Shown here: positions 1 to 8,285 of the stretch, piece by piece
Layout of the letters: every line of letters begins with the position of its first letter
How positions within the stretch are numbered: the first letter of the stretch is position 1
Source of the DNA: an uncultured Apibacter sp.
GTDB taxonomy: Bacteria; Bacteroidota; Bacteroidia; Flavobacteriales; Weeksellaceae
Direction of reading: 5' to 3'
Assembly: GCA_945280365.1 (NCBI GenBank)
Contig: CALYQD010000004.1
Span: forward strand, 72,571 to 136,570
DNA: 64,000 nt
The notes under the pieces: model-generated
Seen by the model: the letters and a program-made list of their open reading frames with translations, nothing else
Told to the model about the DNA's origin: nothing
Databases searched by the model: none
Program-made: the position numbers and the translations under genes

Positions 1-2
1 AT

Positions 3-395
3 AATTCTGTAACAGCATTTAATTGGTTACCAAAAGAACAAGCTCAACAAAGAAATTCTAAAATGATTGGATGTAGTGATTTAGAACATATAGAAGATAT
101 CAAAGATATTTTTGTTGGATCTATTATTGTTTTTGACTTTAGTCATGTAGCATTTGTAATTGGGCAATCACAAGATGAAAAACAAATTTATTATTTAGGA
201 GGGAATCAATCAGATAAGGCTCCAGGTGACGGGAAAGGAAAACGTACTATTTGTATAGGGAAAATTTCTAAATCTGAAATAAATAAAAAATTTTGGCTTT
301 CAAAACCTAAAAAATATCAACCTAAAAAAGAAGAAAAACAATTACCTAAATTAAAAGTTACAGCCTATGAACTAGATTACTCTAGTTCTCGATAA
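3..395 (+). CDS. Peptidoglycan amidase-like T6SS effector module, C-terminal part (cut by window edge)
   Basis: The frame is open from the first bases of the window, so the 5' part lies outside. The visible ~130 residues match the C-terminal half of the amidase-like domain in the gene ending at 3830. They share FVGSIIVFDFSHVAFVIG, where the His would be catalytic, then a YYLGGNQ strand and a KPKKYQP ending. The pattern resembles the TIGR02594 branch of CHAP/NlpC-like cell-wall hydrolases (family knowledge); the catalytic Cys would lie upstream of the window. It is followed 11 bp later by an immunity-type lipoprotein gene, as with the other effectors here. The role as a T6SS toxin is inferred from context. 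Whether it is joined to a full-length N-terminal backbone cannot be seen. Confidence 0.65.
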   Translation, partial: NSVTAFNWLPKEQAQQRNSKMIGCSDLEHIEDIKDIFVGSIIVFDFSHVAFVIGQSQDEKQIYYLGGNQSDKAPGDGKGKRTICIGKISKSEINKKFWLSKPKKYQPKKEEKQLPKLKVTAYELDYSSSR

Positions 396-406
396 AATTA
401 TACAGT

Positions 407-1714
407 ATGAAAAAACTACAAATTACATTATTTCTCTTAGTATTGTTCAATTTATTCAATTGTAATGGACAAGATAAAGAACAAAAATTAAATACATCTA
501 AAAATATAACAAATAAAGTAAACACAACAGGTGTGGAAGAAATATTAAAAAATCAAATAAAGGCTGGGGCATCTGGATTATATAATGAAACAGCAGATGG
601 GGAGACATATAATTACCAAAGTAAAGATTTAGAAGCATCAATATTTATTCTAAAAAAGAAATTAGATTCTTTAGGATTTAAATTTTTGGATAATAATTCA
701 TTTAATCAAAAAATAAAAATAATATTTGGGAGAGTAATAAATTCTCATTCAAATTCGAAATATTTATATTTATCTCCTGTTGAAAAATGTGAAAAAGAAA
801 TATCATTTAATAGAAACAAATATACATCTAGTGCTAATATTCCTTCATACTATATAATAAAAAATGATAATTTTATAACAGATTTATATGCTATTCCAGA
901 ATTAATAGACTATCAAAAAGAATATCCTGAAATAGCTAAAATAGAAGATACAATTAATACTAATATAATAAAAGATGGTGTGGAAGTAAAATTATATCTA
1001 TGGAAAAATGAGGAAAATTTAGCGGATAGAAGACGTTTCAATCAACAGTTACTTATATCAAGAAATAAATATTTATTCAATGACGATAAGAGTCAATTTT
1101 CCTGGCTAATCAATAATGATGAAAATTTTATGCGAAGTTTGGTGACAACTTATGGTTATACAGAGGATAAAAAATTGTTAGAATGGGTATTAGAAAATAC
1201 AAAATTGCCTAGATTTTATAAAGAAGCTAACTATGAATCACTAAAAGAATTAAGTAAATTGTTATGGACAAAAGAATGTAATGGCAATATAAGAGTACAT
1301 CAGAATACTTTAGAATTAATTAAAGAATTATCGACCCCGGATAAAAATCTTTATATAATGTATATAGCAGAGTATGTATGCAATTATATGGTATCTTTTC
1401 CTTTTAAAGAAGAAGAATTAACCTTTGAACAAAAAGCAAAAGTAATGGCATACTTACTATACTTTGGAGAACAGTATAAATATGATAAACATTATGATTA
1501 TAATCAAATGTTTATGACAAACTTTTATAATTATAATTATCAAATAGACTCTTACGAAAAAGAGTTTATTAAAAATAATTATTATGGTTTACCAAAATTT
1601 AAAGAATGGTACGAAGCAGCTAAAAAAGAAAAGGACTATTTTGAAGGTAGAACAGATATGGAAGATGACCCTCACCCAATAGATTATAAACATTTGTCTA
1701 ACCCTATAAAATAA
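407..1714 (+). CDS. Immunity-type lipoprotein, chimeric member of the array family
   Basis: A 435-aa protein with a short hydrophobic leader ending in an Asn-Cys lipobox (FNLFNC, Cys about residue 19), so probably a periplasm-facing lipoprotein. It directly follows a cell-wall hydrolase module, which suggests an immunity protein (inference). The N-terminal ~218 residues resemble the broken gene at 3852. From nucleotide 1062 onward (motif RNKYLFNDDKSQF to the end) the DNA is identical to that of the lipoproteins ending at 9563 and 15705, so the gene is a recombinant of two immunity types. The C-terminus has the family signature NNYYGLP. I know no named domain for it. Confidence 0.6.
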   Translation: MKKLQITLFLLVLFNLFNCNGQDKEQKLNTSKNITNKVNTTGVEEILKNQIKAGASGLYNETADGETYNYQSKDLEASIFILKKKLDSLGFKFLDNNSFNQKIKIIFGRVINSHSNSKYLYLSPVEKCEKEISFNRNKYTSSANIPSYYIIKNDNFITDLYAIPELIDYQKEYPEIAKIEDTINTNIIKDGVEVKLYLWKNEENLADRRRFNQQLLISRNKYLFNDDKSQFSWLINNDENFMRSLVTTYGYTEDKKLLEWVLENTKLPRFYKEANYESLKELSKLLWTKECNGNIRVHQNTLELIKELSTPDKNLYIMYIAEYVCNYMVSFPFKEEELTFEQKAKVMAYLLYFGEQYKYDKHYDYNQMFMTNFYNYNYQIDSYEKEFIKNNYYGLPKFKEWYEAAKKEKDYFEGRTDMEDDPHPIDYKHLSNPIK

Positions 1715-2640
1715 ATTAATTAAGGAAAAAATGAAAAAAATAATCACCCTAATTATAGTATTACTCTATGAACAAGTAAATTCGCAAGCATATCAATTAG
1801 AATATAAATGCAAGGAAGATTTTAATGATACACAGTATACATTTATTCAGAAATATGACGAAGAAAAATACGCCTATACAATAGAACAAAAAGAAAGAGG
1901 ACTTGGTTCTTCGCCGGATAAAATATATACAGTTAAAGTATATTTAGATCCGGAAACCCTACAATATGAGAAGGTAGAATTTCCACAAGGAAGAGAATAT
2001 TTTTTATCTTCCTTATCGTGGTATAACAGTATCGTAAAAGATGCAAATTATAAAGAGGATTTTGTTTATACACCCCAAAACCAGAAAAAAGAAACCAGTA
2101 TAAAGTATAATACCAATTCAATAAAAGTAAGTGTAGAAGAATATCTACTTCAGAATGCAGCCCACACAAAAGATTATTATAAGGTATCATTTATCAAAGA
2201 TAACATAATACCCATACCCATGGTTTACAGTAAAAAGAATTTTTATCCTGAATGGACTATGATGTTTTATGCCTATAAAAATAGTAATATGGAAGATATT
2301 ATATATTCTTTTGAAGAGCTAGGTACAACTAGCCCCAAAAAATGTCAACTATACAAAATTCAGGAATTTTCAAAATTTTAATTATTGTTTATACAATACA
2401 TCGTATTAGTGAGAGAATAGGTTAGCCCAAGATGCAAAGAAGATTTTACAGTAGATATATTAAAGAAGGTATATAAATCGGCCACGACCAAACATTTAGA
2501 AGAACTGGCAGTAGCTTTAAACAAGTATAAAGATATATTTAAACTAGATACCTGTGCTCGCAAGGCACATTTCTTTGCGCAATCGCGTCAGGAAGCAGGA
2601 TTATCTCTAGACTCAGGACTAAGAGGAGAAAGTTTTAATT
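1062..2640 (+). repeat. Direct repeat R1, copy a (about 1.6 kb)
   Basis: The stretch from the middle of the first immunity gene, through the 216-aa gene, into the following effector module recurs at 8911-10489 (offset 7849). The 216-aa gene is identical in both copies, and only a few substitutions appear after about 2480 (for example near 2479, 2493 and 2513). A third, truncated copy lies at 15053-15842. Confidence 0.85.
1731..2381 (+). CDS. Secreted 216-aa protein of unknown function, associated with the effector array
   Basis: It starts at ATG 1731 behind an AAGGA-type site. The first ~19 residues form a signal peptide with cleavage near NSQA and no lipobox, so a soluble periplasmic or exported protein is expected. 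The remainder is Tyr/Lys-rich and predicted beta-rich, with no motif I recognise. An identical copy is at 9580-10230, and truncated or decayed copies are at 15722 and 20132. It always sits between an immunity gene and the next GH19-type effector module, 17 bp after the immunity stop. It could be a second immunity protein or an accessory factor; neither is shown by sequence. Confidence 0.6.
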   Translation: MKKIITLIIVLLYEQVNSQAYQLEYKCKEDFNDTQYTFIQKYDEEKYAYTIEQKERGLGSSPDKIYTVKVYLDPETLQYEKVEFPQGREYFLSSLSWYNSIVKDANYKEDFVYTPQNQKKETSIKYNTNSIKVSVEEYLLQNAAHTKDYYKVSFIKDNIIPIPMVYSKKNFYPEWTMMFYAYKNSNMEDIIYSFEELGTTSPKKCQLYKIQEFSKF

Positions 2641-3830
2641 ATTATAAAGACAATTTAGCTAAAAATTTAGGAGCTTTTAGAAGTGAAGAAGGAAAAAAAA
2701 TAGCTCAAAAATATGGAAGACAAGAAAAAAAAGGTAAAGATGTTTCGGAATCCAATCAAATAATTTTAGCCAATTGGGCATATGGATATCAATATTCAAC
2801 AGGATATGATTTTAAAAATCGTGGAGCGAATGATGGTTGGAACTTTAGAGGGCGGGGCTTATTCCAGATAACAGGAAGAAGTACATATGAAAAAGTACAG
2901 AAAATAATAGAAGCTTATGCAAAAGATTCAGGTATTAATATTTACAAGAAGTATGATAGCCCCGATAAAGCTATTAGCGTAAAAGACGGTTGGATGACCC
3001 CCGAAGAAGCAGCTTTAACCGGGATGATAGACTGGTTTAAAGATGGCATGTACCTAAAAGCAGATGAAACAGGAAAAATATCTGATGATCAGGTAGTATT
3101 GAATATCATAGAAATTATAAATAGATATACCAATTCAAAAGAAGAAAGGAAAGTATGGTATAGAGGAGGAAAAGCAGGGGATTTAATAGTTAGCGAATCA
3201 AATTCAACCAAGTCAATTTTCAGGGTAGAAGAATGCGGGAAAGTAGATGAACCATTAAAGTTTACTGGAAAAGCACCATGGTTAGAAGTTGCTTGGAAAG
3301 AATTTGAAACCTATAAGGGACTTATAGAAAAACAAAGCCCATTAAAAGAAAAAATAAGTATATACTTTCAAGCCGCTAATTCAAGCTTAAATTATAAAGC
3401 TGCCTGGTGTGCTGCATTTATTACATGGTGTTTCAAACAAACGGAATATTCTGATATAACCCCAGTAGGATCTACTTTTGCTTTTGCTTATACAGAAGAA
3501 AATAGTCCAAAAGCAAAATCGAGAAAAATTAAAGGATGGGTACAAGGTCAATTATCTGAACCTTTTGTTGGTGCTTTGATTGTTTTTAATTATTCACATG
3601 TAGCAATATTAGTTGGAGAAAATAAAGCAGGTACTTCCTATGTTTATTTAGGTGGAAATCAAGGTGATGACCGTACAAATTATCAGAAAATTTGCCTAGG
3701 TTCTGTAAAGAAAAATAGCACCACTATCTATGCACTAATGAAACCGAAAAAATATCAAATTTCTGAAGATGAAAAAAAATTACCTAAATATGATGTTGAT
3801 GCAGAAAATTCTGGAAATAGTTCAAGATAA
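2421..3830 (+). CDS. Start-less effector module: GH19/lysozyme-like domain plus TIGR02594-like amidase domain
   Basis: The frame is open for 469 codons after a stop at 2418-2420, but the first ATG/GTG/TTG is at 2994, inside the GH19-like domain. The module begins with a Cys motif and CKEDFT, then CARKAHFFAQSRQEAG (candidate catalytic Glu) and NFRGRGLFQITG, the typical GH19 chitinase/lysozyme core. After VEECGKVDEPLK it changes to an amidase-like domain with AWCAAFITWCF (Cys) and YSHVAILVG (His). Two peptidoglycan-cutting activities are predicted. The lack of a start suggests an orphan C-terminal module detached from a PAAR/VgrG-type carrier. A truncated product from ATG 2994 would keep only the second domain. 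The next gene is a broken immunity gene. Confidence 0.65.
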   Translation, partial: VSPRCKEDFTVDILKKVYKSATTKHLEELAVALNKYKDIFKLDTCARKAHFFAQSRQEAGLSLDSGLRGESFNYYKDNLAKNLGAFRSEEGKKIAQKYGRQEKKGKDVSESNQIILANWAYGYQYSTGYDFKNRGANDGWNFRGRGLFQITGRSTYEKVQKIIEAYAKDSGINIYKKYDSPDKAISVKDGWMTPEEAALTGMIDWFKDGMYLKADETGKISDDQVVLNIIEIINRYTNSKEERKVWYRGGKAGDLIVSESNSTKSIFRVEECGKVDEPLKFTGKAPWLEVAWKEFETYKGLIEKQSPLKEKISIYFQAANSSLNYKAAWCAAFITWCFKQTEYSDITPVGSTFAFAYTEENSPKAKSRKIKGWVQGQLSEPFVGALIVFNYSHVAILVGENKAGTSYVYLGGNQGDDRTNYQKICLGSVKKNSTTIYALMKPKKYQISEDEKKLPKYDVDAENSGNSSR

Positions 3831-3867
3831 AAATAAAATGATAAAAATAAAATGATAAAAATAAAAT
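3827..3867 (+). repeat. 14-bp tandem repeat over an immunity start site
   Basis: The unit ATAAAAATAAAATG occurs at 3827-3840 and 3841-3854, and a 13-base partial copy follows. The repeats duplicate the start region, creating a decoy ATG at 3838 that reads only five codons, with the true frame starting at 3852. Confidence 0.7.
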
Positions 3868-5027
3868 ATATTACTCTGTTATTCCCTTTATTTTTAGGAT
3901 GTCAAAATAAGGAAACACAAAATAGTCAAACAAAAAATCATAATAATGTAGACAAAAATATGATAGAAATAGTCTTAAAAAAACAATTAGAAAATGGTGC
4001 TAGTCAATTTATAGTTGAAGCTGGAGTAGAAATTCCCAAAGAAGAATTTTCTGATGAAGAATTAGATGCAAGTACCTATTTTGGAAAAAGAATATTAGAT
4101 TCCAATGGATATAAAAATATTTCAAATAAAGATTTTTACAATAAAGTAGTAACTATATTTAAAAGAAAATTAGATAGTACTTCTCAAAATAGATATGTTT
4201 ATGTAAACCTTAATAACATTTGTAATAAAAATTTCATCAAATACCCAAATTGAGAATATAGTGTTTTTTATATTATTAAGCAGAGTAATTTCATATCGCA
4301 GTTTTATTTTATTTCTGAAATAGTAAATTATCAGAAAGAATATTCAAAGATAGCATAAATAGAAAACGCAATATCATTATCAAAGGAATTAGATGATGAA
4401 AAAGTTTCTATAGAACGCTGGAGAGATTTGAAAGATTTATCCCAACAAAGACGTTTCAACCAACAATTGCTTATATCAAGGAATAAATATTTATTTAATG
4501 ATGATAAAAGTCAGTTTGCTTGGTTAATTACCAATGATGCTGAATTTATGGAATCTTTGGTAACAACCTTTGGTTATACAGAAGATAAAAAATTATTGAA
4601 ATGGGTAATGGAGAAAAACTATGAGAGAGCATGGGAGTTTGTTCAAAATAATATTTTTATAAAAAATTGCAGTGGAAATTTAGAAATACGAGAAGGTATT
4701 CTCAACTATATATGGGAAAACACCAATAATGAAGAAAGAAAGTATGCTATGCAGTTGTTATATTTAAGTGATAGAGATAATTGGAAAGATTTTAGTGACT
4801 CAGAATATACCAAAATATTAGCCTATATGGCGAATACCTTTGATCCTTTGACAGAAAAATATGAACAAGTAGGACTTCAAAGTTCTGCAAAATGGAGTAT
4901 TTTAGGAGGTCTACACTTTTCTTTGCCTGAGAAAGAGTGGGATAAATTAATTAAAGAGTTCAAGAAAAATAATTATTATAATCTGCCTCATTTACAAGAA
5001 GCTATAAAAATTGCTGAAACATATTAA
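3852..5027 (+). pseudogene. Immunity-type lipoprotein, broken by two in-frame stop codons
   Basis: It starts MIKIKYITLLFPLFLGC, a lipoprotein leader. The frame meets TGA at 4251-4253 and TAA at 4356-4358, but stays in the same frame and is homologous throughout to the intact lipoprotein at 407 (NYQKEY, RRFNQQLLISRNKYLFNDD, FGYTEDKKLL). Translated end to end it would be about 391 residues, finishing with NNYYNLPHLQEA. Reading it as two genes (3852-4253 and a TTG-started 4428-5027) is therefore misleading. The same two stops occur in the second copy at 20362, so the nonsense mutations came before the duplication. Confidence 0.8.
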
Positions 5028-5055
5028 TTTTTTTGAAATTGAAACTATCCATACT
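4075..5055 (+). repeat. Direct repeat R2, copy a (decayed immunity block)
   Basis: Most of the broken immunity gene plus about 28 bp beyond its stop is repeated, with more damage, at 20360-21322. The right end includes a short remnant resembling the start of the MKLKLS-type immunity genes at 21298 and 22479. Confidence 0.7.
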
Positions 5056-5087
5056 ATTAAATCACAGAAAGGAAGCATTTTTCAGGA

Positions 5088-5612
5088 ATGAAACATTCGC
5101 AATCAGGAGAAAATACAATGGATTGTTCGGAATTAGTATGCCGTTATTTACAGAAAATAGAATGGAGTAAAAAGGTAATGGGAGGTAATACTCGAATACT
5201 CTATGAATTTGCAGAAAAATACCCTATCTACTTACAAAAACATGACGATTTAGATTATAAGCCTCAAATAGGAGATATATTTATCTGGAAGAGTTCTTCA
5301 GGAATGGGGCATACCGGAGTGATCATTGACTATGAAGAAATACCCAATAAAGACAATGAAATAGAAGGAGTTGTAACCACTGTGGAAGCAATAAGTTCAA
5401 GTGAAATTCCTTATGGGATGGAAAAAAAATTGACAATGGGAGGGGTGATTAAATTAAAATGGAAAAAGGATTCATACCATTTATTGGATCATAAAGTAAC
5501 TGCCCAAAGAAGTCCCTGCCGATTTTATACACCGTTAATACATTACAGTAAAGCAGATAAAAAGGTAAATTGGAATAAAAATAATTATAGTTTTGAAATA
5601 ATAAAGAAATGA
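5088..5612 (+). CDS. Truncated NlpC/P60-type effector domain
   Basis: The 174 residues carry an NlpC/P60-like core: MDCSELVCRYL (catalytic Cys), GDIFIWKSSSGMGHTGVI (catalytic His) and a C-terminal CRFYTPLIHY. From about 5105 the DNA is identical to the end of the much longer module at 10270-11754, but the GH19-like half is missing and replaced by unrelated bases containing a chance ATG. It overlaps the next immunity gene by 4 bp (ATGA). It is best read as a deletion remnant of a full effector; expression from ATG 5088 would give a bare hydrolase domain with no visible T6SS targeting part. Confidence 0.65.
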   Translation: MKHSQSGENTMDCSELVCRYLQKIEWSKKVMGGNTRILYEFAEKYPIYLQKHDDLDYKPQIGDIFIWKSSSGMGHTGVIIDYEEIPNKDNEIEGVVTTVEAISSSEIPYGMEKKLTMGGVIKLKWKKDSYHLLDHKVTAQRSPCRFYTPLIHYSKADKKVNWNKNNYSFEIIKK

Positions 5613-6868
5613 TTATGAAAAAAAGAATAATATTTTTCAGTTTATTCATATTATTTTTTTCCTGTAGAGGAGAAGAAAATAAGAAAGAAGAAAAAAAAGA
5701 AAAGCCTATTATAGAAATTGCACAAAATACACAAATGGATAACATTGGTTTACAAAATACGCAAAAGGATAGCATTAATTTACAAAAAATAGAAGAACAT
5801 ATAGAACTACAAAAAAGAGTATTTGTAGAAGACCATATTCCTGACAATGAATATATAGCCACACAAGAGGATTTAGATTTACAACTACTTTTATTAGAAA
5901 AATCATTAGAGAATAGCGGTTATAAATTCCCGGATTATTCCTTATTTAAAGAGAGGATAAAGTATGTATTTGGAATAGATATAGACAAAAGTGAAGAAAA
6001 TATTGTTACATTATATGCAGAAGAACCAGTCTATGACAAGGGAAAAGCATATACGGATGAAGAAATAAAACATATACTATTAAAAGAAACGAATCTAACT
6101 TTTGATCAATTTAAATATAGTTTTTCAAGTTATGATTGGAATTTATTTATAGATAAACAAAGGAAAATAATAACTCCTATGGTATTTCTGAATGATTTAA
6201 TAAAAATTAAGGGGAAAGATAAAAAAGAGTATAGTATACAACAAAATTTAAAAGTATTATCCTTAAATAAATATTTAATATATAATGACAAAGCTAGTTT
6301 AAATTATTTATTACCTAGAGAAGCATATTTATCAAGGTCATTATTATTAAATTTTAATTATGACAAGGAAGATAAAATTAATGAAAATGTAATGGATAGT
6401 TTATACACTTCCTATGCAAATAATTCCCCTGTAAGAAAATCAAAATTTAGATCATTGATTTTTGTAATGAGAAATAAACCCGGTCAAGACCGAAGCCGTT
6501 TATACATAAGAGAAGGAATATTAAAAACCATTGAAAATATAACCAATGAAAATGAGGGTAAATATGCTATAGATTTAATGAATGCATTAGTAGAATTAGT
6601 ACGTAGAAAGCGAGAAGGAAAAAATATAGGCTGGACAAATGAAGAACTATGCAAAATAGTAGCTTATTCTGCTAATTATATAGATCCATTGTATTGGAAG
6701 TATCATAAATCAGAAACAGTAGTATGGGGAAATGGCGATATATTAGGGGTCTATGATTCTTTATTACCAGAAAAAGAATGGGAAGCAATGTTAAAACAAT
6801 TTAAGGAAAATAATTATTATAATTTACCTAATTTAAAAGGCTTAGTAAAAGAAATAATGAATTGGTAG
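5609..6868 (+). CDS. Immunity-type lipoprotein (419 aa), copy A
   Basis: The leader MKKRIIFFSLFILFFSC gives a lipobox with Cys near residue 19; ATG 5615 is a slightly better start than 5609, which overlaps the preceding stop. A charged, low-complexity linker follows. The body shares the array-family pattern: KYVFGIDIDKS, LNKYLIYNDKASLNYLL, NEELCKIVAYSANYIDP and a terminal NNYYNLPNL. It sits between an NlpC-type module and a GH19-NlpC module, consistent with protection against a periplasm-acting toxin (inference). The copy at 11751 differs only in a patch near residues 331-350. Confidence 0.65.
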   Translation: MIMKKRIIFFSLFILFFSCRGEENKKEEKKEKPIIEIAQNTQMDNIGLQNTQKDSINLQKIEEHIELQKRVFVEDHIPDNEYIATQEDLDLQLLLLEKSLENSGYKFPDYSLFKERIKYVFGIDIDKSEENIVTLYAEEPVYDKGKAYTDEEIKHILLKETNLTFDQFKYSFSSYDWNLFIDKQRKIITPMVFLNDLIKIKGKDKKEYSIQQNLKVLSLNKYLIYNDKASLNYLLPREAYLSRSLLLNFNYDKEDKINENVMDSLYTSYANNSPVRKSKFRSLIFVMRNKPGQDRSRLYIREGILKTIENITNENEGKYAIDLMNALVELVRRKREGKNIGWTNEELCKIVAYSANYIDPLYWKYHKSETVVWGNGDILGVYDSLLPEKEWEAMLKQFKENNYYNLPNLKGLVKEIMNW

Positions 6869-6895
6869 AATAAAAATATCATTTCTCCCATATGA

Positions 6896-8284
6896 GAGGA
6901 AAGGGGTAATAGTAAGAAGACAAGAACATGTTATTGCGATCGTGATTTTACAGAAGAAGAAGTAAGGTCTTTGGTAAAAACAATAAAAGGAAGAGAAGTA
7001 ATTTGGGAAGGATTAAAAGAATCATGTCAGGTAGAGGATAAAACCTTTAAAAGCCTAACTTTTGAGTTAAACAAAATGTTTCGCAAATACAATATAAATA
7101 AATGTATACAAAAGATAACTTTTTTAGCACAGGTAAACGCTGAGACAGGCTTTTTTTCAATTTCACATGAAGAATTGAGCAAATATTTATCCAGTAAATC
7201 AAAATATAAAGGAAGAGGATTAATTCAATTAACCGGAAATCTAAATAAGGCAAAAACATCCTACGATGACCCCGGCCCTTATAAGGAATATGGAAAATAT
7301 ATAGGGGATGAAAATAAGTTTATAAACAATCCTAATTTGATCGCAACCGATTTGCATTATACTGTAGATAGTTCCGGATGGGAATGGAGTGTATCTAAAA
7401 AAGCTTTGCCCTATACAAAAGATTACAAAAACGCATCAAAAAATGCGGATGCAAAATGGAAACGAGAAACGTTTCCTAAAGGAGTAGGAAAGACTTTAAA
7501 TGAAATAGCTCTAGCCTATGAAGAAACAGGAGAAGAAAAATATTTTTGGTTTCAATCTAAAATACTAAATGGATACTCACTATCAGATAGAAATTCACCA
7601 GATCCTCATGGATGGTCTAAACGAAAAGAAGGTCTACGAAAGTTAAAACAGTGGTTTAAGTATGATAAGAATATTTGTAATGGAGAAAAAGAGTTGGAAT
7701 ATGAAGAAGAAGAAGATGATGGAGTTTTAGAAAAAATGAAGAAAATAGTAGACAAACATTATGAATATAAACAGGAGACCAATAAATATAGGACAGAAGT
7801 AAGTGATAAAGGATTGGAATTTATGGATTGTTCGGAATTAGTTAGTCGATATTTATATGAATTAGGGATAGGCATAAATAAAACAAAGAATGAACCTATT
7901 TATATGACAACAGCTGATATGACAACAGAAAAATCCTTCAGGAATAAATTAGGAAACGAAAATATAGATTTAGTAGGAAAAGAAGAAAGTTTCAAACCCC
8001 AAAGGGGAGATATATTTGCTTGGGGACATTCTACTGGAAGCGGATGGAATGGTCATACAGGCATTGTTTATAAATACGATGAGAAAAAAGATTTGGTTAC
8101 CATATTGGAAGCAATAGGGAAGTACGGAAGTGCTGATGAATCTCAAAATACAGTGTCTAATGGAGGATTTCCAGGAATAAAACAAACTCGAACAGCCGTA
8201 TTTAAACGTACAAGTAAAGCATTAGTAAATCATAAAGGTTGGTTTGGATATTACAGGCCTAAAAACTATACAAAAAAATTATAA
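6896..8284 (+). CDS. Start-less effector module: compact lysozyme-like domain plus NlpC/P60 domain, copy A
   Basis: The frame is open from 6896 after a TGA; the only possible start before the first domain is TTG 6971, without a convincing ribosome site (437 aa from there). Upstream residues include CYCDRDFT, the Cys-rich module boundary. The first domain has CIQKITFLAQVNAETGF and YKGRGLIQLTG, a GH19/lysozyme-like core missing about 65 residues relative to the module at 2421. The second domain is NlpC/P60: MDCSELVSRYL (Cys), GDIFAWG and GWNGHTGIVY (His). Both imply peptidoglycan cleavage. The frame is in phase with the preceding immunity gene, separated by stops. The next gene, a lipoprotein, begins one base after the stop. 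Confidence 0.65.
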   Translation, partial: EERGNSKKTRTCYCDRDFTEEEVRSLVKTIKGREVIWEGLKESCQVEDKTFKSLTFELNKMFRKYNINKCIQKITFLAQVNAETGFFSISHEELSKYLSSKSKYKGRGLIQLTGNLNKAKTSYDDPGPYKEYGKYIGDENKFINNPNLIATDLHYTVDSSGWEWSVSKKALPYTKDYKNASKNADAKWKRETFPKGVGKTLNEIALAYEETGEEKYFWFQSKILNGYSLSDRNSPDPHGWSKRKEGLRKLKQWFKYDKNICNGEKELEYEEEEDDGVLEKMKKIVDKHYEYKQETNKYRTEVSDKGLEFMDCSELVSRYLYELGIGINKTKNEPIYMTTADMTTEKSFRNKLGNENIDLVGKEESFKPQRGDIFAWGHSTGSGWNGHTGIVYKYDEKKDLVTILEAIGKYGSADESQNTVSNGGFPGIKQTRTAVFKRTSKALVNHKGWFGYYRPKNYTKKL

Positions 8285-8285
8285 A

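Noticed and set aside
2431..2475. ATG at 2431 as a start for the effector module via a frameshift
   Set aside because: It gives a 14-codon frame in the wrong phase and there is no slippery sequence; the duplicate at 10280 is the same by descent.
4251..4358. Stop-codon recoding or readthrough in the broken immunity gene
   Set aside because: Both TGA and TAA are involved, and the second copy is clearly decaying, so simple nonsense mutations explain it.
4428..5027. A separate 199-aa gene starting at TTG 4428
   Set aside because: It is in the same frame as the lipoprotein start at 3852, and the region between is homologous to an intact family member apart from two stops; it is the 3' part of one pseudogene.
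5449..5862. Minus-strand 137-aa frame opposite the NlpC/immunity junction (also at 11591)
   Set aside because: It is a shadow of two well-supported plus-strand genes, with no signal other than complementary low-complexity sequence.
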